Assembly: GCA_910587695.1 (NCBI GenBank)
Contig: CAJUNC010000013.1
Location: 22,494-86,493 of the forward strand
Length of the DNA: 64,000 nucleotides
From: an uncultured Lactobacillus sp.
GTDB lineage: Bacteria; Bacillota; Bacilli; Lactobacillales; Lactobacillaceae
Direction of reading: 5' to 3'
Part shown: positions 27,412 to 35,678 of the stretch, piece after piece
Layout: the number at the start of each line of letters is the position of its first letter
Numbering within the stretch: the first letter of the stretch is position 1
The notes under the pieces: model-generated
Databases searched by the model: none
Told to the model about the DNA's origin: nothing
The model's input: only the letters and a program-made list of their open reading frames with translations
Program-made: the position numbers and the translations under genes

Positions 27412-28284
27412 CTATGGCTTTGGTTCGTAGAAATGCCCCATGATATGCACATTTTCTGCAATGCTTACAAAAGCATGTGGATCAGACTCTGTCATTGCTT
27501 GACGTAATTCTGGTTGTTCATATCGCGAGATCACTGTAAACAAGATCGTCTTATTATCATGCTTATATGCCCCTTCAGCACCATGAACGATCGTGATCCC
27601 ACGTTGCATGTGATTTTGAATACAATCGATCACACTCTTTGGTTTATTTGTTACGATCATCACTTGCATCTTTTGTTGCCTTGTATAGACCATATCCATG
27701 ACCCGTGCATTGACAAAGATACCTAATGCAGAATAAAAAGCATATGGCCAACCATAGACTGCCCCCGCAGCTAAAACGATAAAAGCATTGAAAATAATGT
27801 TGATCGTTCCGACACTTTTACCCGTGTGTTTTCTGATCGTCAAACCTAAAATATCCAAGCCCCCAGTGGAGATCCCATTTTTCAAAGCCAAGCCAGTTCC
27901 AAAACCATTGATCGCAGCACCAAAAAGGGCACAAATTATCGGATCGTGTGTCAGCGTTATCGGTTGAAGTGACTTGATCATAAGTGATGAGCAAAAGACC
28001 GCTAAAATCGTGAAAAAGGTGAACCGTCGCCCGATCTGAAACCATGCCAAGATAAAAAGTGGCACGTTTAAAACAAAGATCAGTAACGCCGTCGAGAGCT
28101 GAACTGGCAAGTCAGCTGTCAAAGTAGCGATCAGCTGAGCTAGACCCGTGATCCCTGAAGAGTAGATATGCCCCGGCTCCCAAAAAAAGTTCATCGCGAT
28201 CGAAACCAAAACACCATAAATAAATGCTGTCGAAGCCTTAGCGATATAAACATGGCGTTTCCAAATCTTTTGTAGTTCATCCAT
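27412..28284 (-). CDS. YitT family membrane protein (DUF161 plus DUF2179)
   Basis: 290 residues with about five membrane segments in the first 200 residues (for example IYGVLVSIAMNFFWEPG and LALKNGISTGGLDILGL). A C-terminal soluble DUF2179 domain (VMIVTNKPKSVIDCIQNHMQRGITIVHGAEG) follows. The family is widespread in Firmicutes and its transport or sensing role is not established. It lies 15 bp upstream of the glycosyltransferase genes and could share their transcript. Confidence 0.9.
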   Translation of the reverse strand: MDELQKIWKRHVYIAKASTAFIYGVLVSIAMNFFWEPGHIYSSGITGLAQLIATLTADLPVQLSTALLIFVLNVPLFILAWFQIGRRFTFFTILAVFCSSLMIKSLQPITLTHDPIICALFGAAINGFGTGLALKNGISTGGLDILGLTIRKHTGKSVGTINIIFNAFIVLAAGAVYGWPYAFYSALGIFVNARVMDMVYTRQQKMQVMIVTNKPKSVIDCIQNHMQRGITIVHGAEGAYKHDNKTILFTVISRYEQPELRQAMTESDPHAFVSIAENVHIMGHFYEPKP

Positions 28285-28461
28285 TGTAATTAAATCCTTT
28301 CAAGTACAAAAGTTATCTCAGCTATACAAGAAACAGATCCGCATTTTTTCTTAAAATTTTTAAATAACTTTACCTTGAAATAATACACCGCTGTTTTTGC
28401 TTGTAAACCATTCTCTAAATAATGATACCGCACTTTAGCTCCAGAACAAACCACTTTATGT

Positions 28462-28502
28462 AAAAAATAGCTTGCCTAAGTAAATACTTAAACAAGCTAT
28501 CA
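28462..28502 (-). terminator. Terminator after aspS
   Basis: ATAGCTTG...TTAAGT pairs with ACTTA...CAAGCTAT, and TTTTTT follows on the minus strand. It lies about 10 bp past the aspS stop. Confidence 0.88.
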
Positions 28503-28511
28503 AATAATAAA

Positions 28512-30278
28512 TCAAGCCTTATCTTCTGGAATTTCAGTCGTTAGATAAAGTTCATCTAATTGCTTATCTGCCACTGGACTTGGAGCATGTGTCAACGGTT
28601 CAGAAGCCTTGGAATTCTTAGGGAAGGCGATCACTTCACGAATGTTATATTTACCAGCTAATAACATTGCAAAACGATCTAACCCAAGTGCTAAGCCACC
28701 ATGTGGAGGAAAACCAAAGTCTAAAGCATCCATGAACCACCCAAATTGTTCTTTAGCACTTTCTTTTGTAAAGCCTAAAGCCTTAAACATCGCTTCTTGC
28801 ACACTACGTTGGTGGATACGGATCGAACCGCCACCTAATTCATACCCATTCAACACGATATCGTAGCTTTGAGCATGACATTTGTGTGGATCAGTAGCTA
28901 ATAACTCAAGATCTTCTTCATTTGGCATTGTGAATGGATGGTGTGCGGCAATATAACGTTCGAATTCTTCACTGTATTCAAATAATGGCCAATCAACGAC
29001 CCAAACAAAGGCAAATTGCGACTTATCGATCATGTCTAACTCTTTAGCAATAGCTACCCGGAGATATCCAAGTGCATCAGCTACAACTTTTGGCTTATCA
29101 GCCACAAATAAGATCATGTCGCCTGCTTTAGCACCACTAGCTGCTAAGATATTTTCTTCACGTTCTTTAAAGAACTTAGCGATCGGGCCAGTTAGACCTT
29201 CATCTGTAACTTTGAGCCAAGCTAATCCCTTAGCACCAAAACGCTTGATATACTCTTGTTTTTCATCGATGTGCTTACGCGAATACTTATCAGCTCCACC
29301 AGGAACTACGATCGCTTTGACCTGCCCACCATTTTCTAATGTGCTATCAAAGACCTTAAAACCAGCCCCTGCGACTGCATCAGCCATATTTATCAATTCC
29401 ATACCAAAACGCATGTCTGGCTTATCAGAACCAAAGCGATCCATGGCTTCATTCCATGTGATCCGCTTGATCGGTGTTTTTAATTCTACACCTAAAGCAT
29501 CTTTCATTACAGCTTTCAACAAACCTTCTGTCATCGTTTGGATCTCTTCAGCCGTCATAAATGACATTTCCATATCGATCTGTGTAAATTCTGGTTGCCG
29601 ATCGCCCCGTAGATCTTCGTCACGGAAGCAGCGTGCGATCTGATAGTAACGATCTACACCAGCGCCCATCAATAATTGCTTGAATAATTGTGGAGATTGT
29701 GGCAAAGCATAGAAATGTCCTGGATAAACGCGCGATGGGACCAAATAATCACGCGCCCCTTCCGGCGTTGATCGTGTCAAATATGGTGTTTCGATATCTA
29801 AGAAATTATTTTCATCTAAATAGCGGTGAACTGCTTGCGTGATCCGATTTCTGATCTTCAAAGCTTTCAACATTTCTGGACGCCGAAGATCTAAATAACG
29901 GTATTGTAAACGTAGATCATCAGAAGCGTTGATATCGTCAGAAATATCAAATGGTGTTGTTTTAGCTTCATTTAACACAGTGATCTTAGAAACTTCAACT
30001 TCGATCTGACCAGTCTTCATATTTGGGTTAGCGTTAGCACGTTTAACGACTTTTCCTTCAACTTCGATCACATATTCACTTCGGATATTTTCAGCGATCT
30101 CAAGTGCTTTAGCTCCGAATTCTTGACTAAAGACAAGTTGGACGATCCCTTCACGATCCCGAAGATCAACGAAGATCAAGTTCCCAAGGTCACGGCGTTT
30201 TTGGACCCAACCCTTTAAAACTACTTCTTGTCCTAAATATTTTTCATCAACTAAACCTGCATAAGTTGTACGTTCCAT
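28512..30278 (-). CDS. aspS: Aspartyl-tRNA synthetase
   Basis: A class IIb synthetase charging tRNA-Asp. The 588 residues are the normal bacterial length: N-terminal OB-fold anticodon-binding domain (VLKGWVQKRRDLGNLIFVDLRD), class II motif 2 (QIARCFRDEDLRGDRQPEFTQIDMEMSF near 215-240), the bacterial GAD insertion (about 280-420), and motif 3 GLALGLDRFAMLLAG near 530. It follows hisS by 15 bp and both are read from a T-box leader upstream of hisS. Confidence 0.98.
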   Translation of the reverse strand: MERTTYAGLVDEKYLGQEVVLKGWVQKRRDLGNLIFVDLRDREGIVQLVFSQEFGAKALEIAENIRSEYVIEVEGKVVKRANANPNMKTGQIEVEVSKITVLNEAKTTPFDISDDINASDDLRLQYRYLDLRRPEMLKALKIRNRITQAVHRYLDENNFLDIETPYLTRSTPEGARDYLVPSRVYPGHFYALPQSPQLFKQLLMGAGVDRYYQIARCFRDEDLRGDRQPEFTQIDMEMSFMTAEEIQTMTEGLLKAVMKDALGVELKTPIKRITWNEAMDRFGSDKPDMRFGMELINMADAVAGAGFKVFDSTLENGGQVKAIVVPGGADKYSRKHIDEKQEYIKRFGAKGLAWLKVTDEGLTGPIAKFFKEREENILAASGAKAGDMILFVADKPKVVADALGYLRVAIAKELDMIDKSQFAFVWVVDWPLFEYSEEFERYIAAHHPFTMPNEEDLELLATDPHKCHAQSYDIVLNGYELGGGSIRIHQRSVQEAMFKALGFTKESAKEQFGWFMDALDFGFPPHGGLALGLDRFAMLLAGKYNIREVIAFPKNSKASEPLTHAPSPVADKQLDELYLTTEIPEDKA

Positions 30279-30293
30279 ATCTATCCTTCTTTC

Positions 30294-31571
30294 TTAAGCT
30301 AGTAGGCCAGCAAAGTTAGCGTAGATGTCTGCTAACGAAACACTGATCTCTTCGCCAGTTTCCATATTCTTTAAGTTAGCTTTTTGTTTAGCTAATTCAG
30401 TTTCACCTAAAGTCAAAGTATATTTTGCATTCAAGCGACTAGCTGTTTTAAATTGTCCCTTAGGTTTACGATCGAGATAATCGCGATCAGAACTAAAGCC
30501 TTGATGCCGTAAACTTTGGACCAATTTTAATGTTTCAGCGTTGACACTTTGCCCGATCCCTACAACATAAACATCAAGAAGATCTTCAAGTTGTAAGCCA
30601 TTTTCAGTTGCATCTAAAACTAATAACAAGCGTTCGACCCCTAAGCCAAAACCGATCCCCGGTGTTTCAGGACCACCGAGTTGTTCAACTAAGCCATTAT
30701 AACGACCCCCAGCACACACAGTCGTCCACTTACCACCAAAAGCTTTCGAATCACTCATGATCTCAAAGATCGTGTGGTTATAGTAATCTAGACCACGCAC
30801 CATATTAGGATCAACTTCATACTTTATCCCTAGCTCATCTAAGAGTTTTTTTAATGTCTCAAAATGTTCTGTTGCCGCAGGAGTTAGATAATCCAAGATC
30901 GATGGTGCATCAGCTACGATCGCTTGATCTTTTTTATCTTTACTATCCAAGACACGCAACGGATTTTTGTGCAAACGTTCTTTTGAATCATCTGAAAGTT
31001 GATCAGTAAATGGTTCTAAATAGTCGATCAAAGCTTGACGGTAAGCTTGACGTGATTCATTGTCACCTAAAGTATTTAATGCTAACTTCAAGCTATCTAA
31101 CCCAAAACTTTCCAAAAGATCGATAGCCATTGCGATCACTTCAACATCTAAAGCTGGACTGTCAACGCCAAAAGCTTCGACACCGATCTGATGAAATTCG
31201 CGCAAACGTCCAGATTGTGGGCGTTCGTAACGAAACATCGGTCCCATATAGTAAGTTTTGACGGGTTTTTGTAACTCAGGACCGTACAATTTATTTTCAA
31301 CAAAGCTACGTACCACCCCAGCAGTTCCTTCTGGACGTAAAGTGATATGACGTTCACCTTTGTCATAAAAATCATACATTTCTTTGGTTACGATATCAGA
31401 TGTTTCACCCGAAGTACGGGAAAAAACTTCGAAGCTCTCAAAGATCGGAGTTCGCATTTCATGGTAACGATATTTTTTAAATAACTTACGAGCTTTAGCT
31501 TCAACATATTGCCATTTTGCTGATTCAGCCGGCAAAATATCGGCTGTGCCCTTCGGACGTTGGTATTTCAT
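30294..31571 (-). CDS. hisS: Histidyl-tRNA synthetase
   Basis: A class II synthetase charging tRNA-His. The 425 residues show motif 1 region FEVFSRTSGETSDIVTKEMYDF, motif 2 MFRYERPQSGRLREFHQIG near 113, histidine-binding VRGLDYYNHTIFEI near 258, and motif 3 GFGLGVERLLLVLD near 306. A C-terminal anticodon-binding domain follows. A GGAGGAAATCC ribosome binding site precedes the ATG. First gene of hisS-aspS. Confidence 0.98.
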   Translation of the reverse strand: MKYQRPKGTADILPAESAKWQYVEAKARKLFKKYRYHEMRTPIFESFEVFSRTSGETSDIVTKEMYDFYDKGERHITLRPEGTAGVVRSFVENKLYGPELQKPVKTYYMGPMFRYERPQSGRLREFHQIGVEAFGVDSPALDVEVIAMAIDLLESFGLDSLKLALNTLGDNESRQAYRQALIDYLEPFTDQLSDDSKERLHKNPLRVLDSKDKKDQAIVADAPSILDYLTPAATEHFETLKKLLDELGIKYEVDPNMVRGLDYYNHTIFEIMSDSKAFGGKWTTVCAGGRYNGLVEQLGGPETPGIGFGLGVERLLLVLDATENGLQLEDLLDVYVVGIGQSVNAETLKLVQSLRHQGFSSDRDYLDRKPKGQFKTASRLNAKYTLTLGETELAKQKANLKNMETGEEISVSLADIYANFAGLLA

Positions 31572-31599
31572 GGATTTCCTCCTAAAAATGTTCCGGTAA

Positions 31600-31818
31600 C
31601 AAAAAAGGCCCTTGTTGAAACAAATTCAACAAGGGCGCAAACAGCACGGTACCACCTTAATTTCTCACTTTAGGATAACGCACCTATCTGCGGCATACTC
31701 TCATATGCACCTCAAGAGTCGTCTTTCACTTAAGTCTGATCGACGGATTTCCAGCACCCTCCGCTCTCTGGACGACAAACTCAAATTACTCATCTCTTTA
31801 AACCGGTCTGATATTATA
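31600..31818 (-). promoter_or_regulatory. T-box leader of hisS-aspS
   Basis: The minus strand carries the T-box AAGGTGGTACCGTGCTG (31642-31658). A terminator follows, made of GCCCTTGTTGAATTTG and CAACAAGGGCC plus TTTTTT (about 31603-31636). The likely Stem I 3' side contains two adjacent GAC triplets (about 31718-31723), which would specify aspartate; I see no obvious histidine codon in the expected place. The exact specifier is uncertain because one of the GACs can pair with GTCGTC in Stem I. Confidence 0.88.
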
Positions 31819-31824
31819 CTATTC

Positions 31825-31853
31825 AGCATAATATCAACTAGCTTCAAAGTCAA
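31825..31853 (-). promoter_or_regulatory. Sigma-A promoter of the hisS T-box
   Basis: Minus-strand TTGACT (31848-31853), a 17-bp spacer and TATGCT (31825-31830). Located right after the small membrane protein gene. Confidence 0.75.
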
Positions 31854-31860
31854 GCCTATT

Positions 31861-32061
31861 TTAGTTTTTATTAGCTACTGCGACCCCTAGCAAGAAAAAT
31901 ACCAAAAGAAGCCACCAAAACTTTAGTAACAAACCTAAGAAGGCTAGTACGACCACACCTAAAAATACAAACAAAAAGATCACTATACACCCCTTAAGAA
32001 CACCATCAGTGACCTTAAAGAGCAACCATAATACAAGTAATAATATAAGAAATTTTAGCAT
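31861..32061 (-). CDS. Small hydrophobic membrane protein
   Basis: 66 residues, almost entirely hydrophobic, with two or three membrane segments and a short polar tail VANKN. I do not recognise a family. Its ATG overlaps the tpx stop codon (TAATG), so it is translationally coupled to tpx. This makes it a genuine gene rather than a chance frame. A role linked to peroxide defence is only suggested by position. Confidence 0.6.
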   Translation of the reverse strand: MLKFLILLLVLWLLFKVTDGVLKGCIVIFLFVFLGVVVLAFLGLLLKFWWLLLVFFLLGVAVANKN

Positions 32062-32555
32062 TAATTCAAACTATCCAAAAATTCTAAAGCTTTAGCATAA
32101 TTTGGTTCATTTGATTGTTCTGTCAATAATTCTTGATAGAGGACTTTTCCTTTAGTATCAACGATCCAAATACTACGTGCATCGATCCTCTTTTCTTCAA
32201 CATATAATCCCATAGCTTTACCAAATTCAGCCGTGGCATCCGATAAAAGTTCAAGTTTAGCAACACCTTCAGCGGCACACCAATCCTTTTGTTGCTCTAA
32301 TGTATTGGTCGAGATCGTATAAAAATTAATATTGTTATATTTATCTACTTCTTGATTGAAGCGTTTTGTCGAGAGGCTACAAACACGGGTATCGATATCA
32401 GGCACGACACTGATCAAACTTACCTTAGTAAAAAGCTGGGTTCCAGTTTTAACGGTATCAGCTGCGCCTTTTACAGTAAACTCAGGCAATTTTTCACCAA
32501 CTTTTACGGGAGTTCCATTCGTTTTTGTTGCAACACCATGAAAAAGAATTTCCAT
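32061..32555 (-). CDS. tpx: Thiol peroxidase Tpx
   Basis: An atypical 2-Cys peroxiredoxin that reduces hydroperoxides with thioredoxin. The 164 residues contain the peroxidatic cysteine in VPDIDTRVCSLSTKRFN near residue 58 and the resolving cysteine in KDWCAAEGV near 92. The start METLFHG-like segment and length are standard. It is followed by the coupled small membrane protein gene. Confidence 0.94.
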   Translation of the reverse strand: MEILFHGVATKTNGTPVKVGEKLPEFTVKGAADTVKTGTQLFTKVSLISVVPDIDTRVCSLSTKRFNQEVDKYNNINFYTISTNTLEQQKDWCAAEGVAKLELLSDATAEFGKAMGLYVEEKRIDARSIWIVDTKGKVLYQELLTEQSNEPNYAKALEFLDSLN

Positions 32556-32668
32556 TTTAAAATACCTCCAACATTTAATTTACCTCTATTTAATCATACT
32601 GGCACTAGAAAGTAAATTTTTTGCTTTGAACCAAACTACAATAATATACTTGCTATTTTTCAGCTATA

Positions 32669-32702
32669 CAAAAAAACCATCTGATGACATCACCAGACGG
32701 AC
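32669..32702 (-). terminator. Terminator after tRNA-Ser
   Basis: CCGTCTGGTGATG pairs imperfectly with CATCAGATGG and is followed by TTTTTTT on the minus strand. Confidence 0.82.
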
Positions 32703-32763
32703 CTTATATTTTCTCATGTGGGGCAAAATAGCTCCTGCCCCTTGATATAACAAGCGATTTTAA

Positions 32764-32850
32764 GGAGAGTACAGGATTTGAACCTGCGCGCCGGTATTAG
32801 CCGGTTCGCCGGATTTCGAGTCCGGTGCATTACCACTCTGCCAACTCTCC
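32764..32850 (-). tRNA. tRNA-Ser (anticodon CGA)
   Basis: Minus-strand cloverleaf of 87 nt: acceptor GGAGAGT pairs with ACTCTCC. The anticodon stem CCGGA/TCCGG carries loop CTCGAAA, giving anticodon CGA (32816-32818), and reads UCG. A long variable arm GCGAACCGGCTAATACCGGCGC marks it as serine, and the T arm is GCAGGTTCAAATCCTGT. The 3' CCA is not encoded. Confidence 0.95.
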
Positions 32851-33042
32851 ATAACAAAGAATATTATAGCAACTTCACTTTTAAATTGCAACAATATTCA
32901 AAAAAATATATACTTAAAATTCTCTAATTTCCACCAAATATATTTGAGACCATTTTTTGATACCAGTAGCTATTTCCTTTTTTTAGTAAGATATACAAGA
33001 ACTTTGGTGATTTTCTTAACAAAACACTACTATATTATAAAT

Positions 33043-33068
33043 TAAAAAAGCATCATTGCTGATGCTTG
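33043..33068 (-). terminator. Terminator after the 149-residue orphan gene
   Basis: AAGCATCA and TGATGCTT form a perfect 8-bp stem with a 4-nt loop, followed by TTTTTT on the minus strand. Confidence 0.85.
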
Positions 33069-33080
33069 AAAATGATTATT

Positions 33081-33530
33081 TTAACCTACTGCTTGCAATG
33101 TTGCTTGTAAATATTGGCCCACATAACCATCATTATTGAAATTCTCTTCAAGTTCATCCAACGAGACCGTCTCACTTTTAGTGAAATCATCTGGCAACTG
33201 TTCCAATAAATTTTTATGTACATGCTCGATATGGTGGCGCGTGATCTTGATAAACTCTGAGTGAAATAAAAGATTCACCTTATAATCAGGCTTTGATAGC
33301 CCTGTATTGGGAAAATGATACGTTACATTAAAACGCGTAAATTTTCCTTCATGAAATCTTACTTCTGGCCGTTCGACACAAGTCTTGATATCGATTTTAG
33401 CTTTCATACACTGTAAAATTGGTTGCCTTAACTTAAAATATTGTGGATACCTAATATGAACTAAATAAATATCTTTTCGTTGTTGATCTACATAAAAAAC
33501 GTTATTCAACGTCAACTCATATAGTTTCAA
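33081..33530 (-). CDS. Hypothetical protein, 149 residues
   Basis: I do not recognise a family. It begins MKLYELTLNNVFYVDQQRKDIYLVHIRYP and has no signal peptide or membrane segment. Composition is mixed charged with several histidines (RHHIEHVHKN near 108), and the C-terminus is acidic (SLDELEENFNNDGYVG). It is probably cytosolic. It has its own terminator, and a ribosome binding site GAGGAAACAG precedes the ATG. It is isolated between tRNA-Ser and the deo operon. It may be an accessory or fast-evolving gene. Confidence 0.65.
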   Translation of the reverse strand: MKLYELTLNNVFYVDQQRKDIYLVHIRYPQYFKLRQPILQCMKAKIDIKTCVERPEVRFHEGKFTRFNVTYHFPNTGLSKPDYKVNLLFHSEFIKITRHHIEHVHKNLLEQLPDDFTKSETVSLDELEENFNNDGYVGQYLQATLQAVG

Positions 33531-33596
33531 CTCTGTTTCCTCCTATTGTTCAATGTGATAATTATCTTAATATGGACCATTAAATTATGCAAATCA

Positions 33597-33638
33597 AAAA
33601 ATAGTATTGTTAAGCCTTACATCCCTAACAATACTACT
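33597..33638 (-). terminator. Terminator after the deo operon
   Basis: AGTATTGTTA and TAACAATACT form a perfect 10-bp stem with a 14-nt loop, followed by ATTTTTT on the minus strand. Confidence 0.88.
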
Positions 33639-33645
33639 TTATCCA

Positions 33646-34944
33646 CTATTTGATTATTTCATGGATCAACGGAACAGCATTAGTCTTTTCACCGATCTCG
33701 ATATTACCTAAGATCAAATTTTCAACTTGTTCAATATCTTTTTGATCACTATAGACGGTCACTAGCTCCTCATCTTTTTCAACTCGATCACCGACTTTTT
33801 TGTGCAAGCGTAAGCCGACCGCGTAATTGATCGTATCTTCTTTACTTTTACGGCCACCTCCAAGTAGCATACTTGCCACACCCAATTCATCAGCTGTCAT
33901 TTTAGAAATATAGCCTGCCTTAGGTGCTTTGATCGAGATCTGATATTTTGCCTGTGGCATCAAACTATAGTCATCGATGATATTGCGATCGCCACCTTGC
34001 GCCTCTATCATATCGCCAAATTTTTCAAGAGCTTTGCCATTGACCAAAACTTCGATCAACATTTCGCGTGCTTGCTCTAGAGTTTCTGCTTTTCCAGCTA
34101 AAACTACCATCTGACTGCCTAATGTTAAAACAAGATCAGTGATGTCTTTAGGTCCATTTCCCTTTAAGATCTCGACCGACTCCTCGATCTCAAGGGTATT
34201 TCCGATCGTATTGCCCAATGGTTGATTCATATCAGAGATGACTGCCATACAGCGTATTCCGACGTTTTTACCGATCTCGACCATTGCTTTTGCTAATGCT
34301 TTAGCCTTCTCTTGTGTCTTCATAAATGCGCCTGAGCCAGTTTTAACATCTAAGACCAATGCATCGGTACCAGAAGCGATCTTCTTACTCATAATAGAAC
34401 CTGCGATCAAGGGGATCGAGTCGACCGTTGCAGTAACATCACGCAAAGCATATAATTTCTTATCTGCGGGCGCGATATTACCAGTAGCACTGATGATCGC
34501 CAAGTTGATATCTTTAACTTGCTGGATAAATTCAGTTTCACTCAGTTCGACCTTAAATCCTGGTATCGCTTCCAATTTATCCAATGTTCCTCCAGTATGT
34601 CCCAAACCACGACCTGAGATCATCGGGATAGGAATATCTAACGCAGCGATCATCGGAGCTAAAGGGATACTGGTCTTATCCCCCACACCACCAGTTGAGT
34701 GTTTATCGACCTTGATCCCTGGGATCAGCGACAAGTCGACTTTATCACCTGAATGCAGCATCTCTAAAGCAAAGGTTGCTTGTTCCTTAGCCGTCATCCC
34801 ATTGAAATATATTGCCATCAAAAAAGCACTAGCTTGATAATCTGGGATCTCGCCTTTAGTATAACCCTCAATAAAAGTGTGTAGCTCTTCTTTTGTTAAT
34901 TCTGCTCCATTACGTTTGCGTTCGATAATATCTACCATTCGCAT
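33646..34944 (-). CDS. pdp: Pyrimidine-nucleoside phosphorylase
   Basis: Splits thymidine, deoxyuridine and uridine with phosphate to base plus (deoxy)ribose 1-phosphate. The protein has the family signature SGRGLGHTGGTLDKLEAIPGF near 112, KTGSGAFMKTQEKAKALA near 190, and the C-terminal swivelling domain. I start at ATG 34944 (432 residues, MRMVDIIERKRNG), seven bases after GGTGGAAG. A longer frame runs into deoD without a ribosome binding site. It is the last gene of the deo operon, 16 bp after deoD. Confidence 0.95.
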   Translation of the reverse strand: MRMVDIIERKRNGAELTKEELHTFIEGYTKGEIPDYQASAFLMAIYFNGMTAKEQATFALEMLHSGDKVDLSLIPGIKVDKHSTGGVGDKTSIPLAPMIAALDIPIPMISGRGLGHTGGTLDKLEAIPGFKVELSETEFIQQVKDINLAIISATGNIAPADKKLYALRDVTATVDSIPLIAGSIMSKKIASGTDALVLDVKTGSGAFMKTQEKAKALAKAMVEIGKNVGIRCMAVISDMNQPLGNTIGNTLEIEESVEILKGNGPKDITDLVLTLGSQMVVLAGKAETLEQAREMLIEVLVNGKALEKFGDMIEAQGGDRNIIDDYSLMPQAKYQISIKAPKAGYISKMTADELGVASMLLGGGRKSKEDTINYAVGLRLHKKVGDRVEKDEELVTVYSDQKDIEQVENLILGNIEIGEKTNAVPLIHEIIK

Positions 34945-34960
34945 TGTAGCTTCCACCTTT

Positions 34961-35677
34961 CTATGCTTTAACTTGTGAAACTGCAGCTTCAAGTGCAACT
35001 TTTACCATATCATTAAATGATCTTTCACGCTCAGATGCTGGCGTTGATTCGCCACTTATAATATGGTTACTGATCGTTAAAACGGCCAAGGCTCTTACAT
35101 TATACTTAGCTGCGATCAGATATAGGCCTGCCGCTTCCATCTCAGCGCCTAACACATTATATTGGATCAATTTTTCTCGATCGATCTCTTCATTGTAAAA
35201 ACGATCCTCTGAGATGATATTACCGACTTTAACTGCGATCTGCTCTTTTTTAGCCACAGCATATGCATGATCGAGCAAGCTAAAATCAGCTGTGGGCGCA
35301 TAATAAAGACCACTGCCAAAAGTATTTTGAATGATGGCCGAATCAGTCGTTGCCGATTGTGCTAAGATAACATCTCTAACTTTTATTTCTGGCGCCATTC
35401 CGCCACATGTACCGACACGGATCAAGATCTCACACCCGTAGTAATTGATCAGCTCTTCAGCATATATCAAAGTTGATGGGATCCCCATCCCTGTTCCTTG
35501 GATCGAGATCTTTATTCCTTTATAAGTTCCTGTATAACCCAATGCATTACGAACTGTATTATAACAGATCGGATCATCTAAAAACGTTTCTGCAATATGT
35601 TTGGCTCGTAAAGGATCTCCCGGTAACAAAACGACCTTAGCGATATCACCCTTCTTGGCTTCAATATGTTCACTCAT
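34961..35677 (-). CDS. deoD: Purine-nucleoside phosphorylase (DeoD type)
   Basis: Phosphorolysis of purine (deoxy)nucleosides to base and (deoxy)ribose 1-phosphate; a hexameric enzyme. The 238 residues contain VLLPGDPLRAKHIAETF near 13, RVGTCGGMAPEIKVRD near 87, the catalytic segment SEDRFYN near 157, and GAEMEAAGLY near 178. It sits one base after deoB. It supplies the sugar phosphate that deoB would convert. Confidence 0.96.
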   Translation of the reverse strand: MSEHIEAKKGDIAKVVLLPGDPLRAKHIAETFLDDPICYNTVRNALGYTGTYKGIKISIQGTGMGIPSTLIYAEELINYYGCEILIRVGTCGGMAPEIKVRDVILAQSATTDSAIIQNTFGSGLYYAPTADFSLLDHAYAVAKKEQIAVKVGNIISEDRFYNEEIDREKLIQYNVLGAEMEAAGLYLIAAKYNVRALAVLTISNHIISGESTPASERERSFNDMVKVALEAAVSQVKA

Positions 35678-35678
35678 C

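Noticed and set aside
29032..29643. 203-codon plus-strand open frame opposite aspS
   Set aside because: Shadow of aspS; no start signals.
34238..34837. 199-codon plus-strand open frame opposite pdp
   Set aside because: Antisense to a strongly conserved enzyme; codon pattern is explained by pdp.
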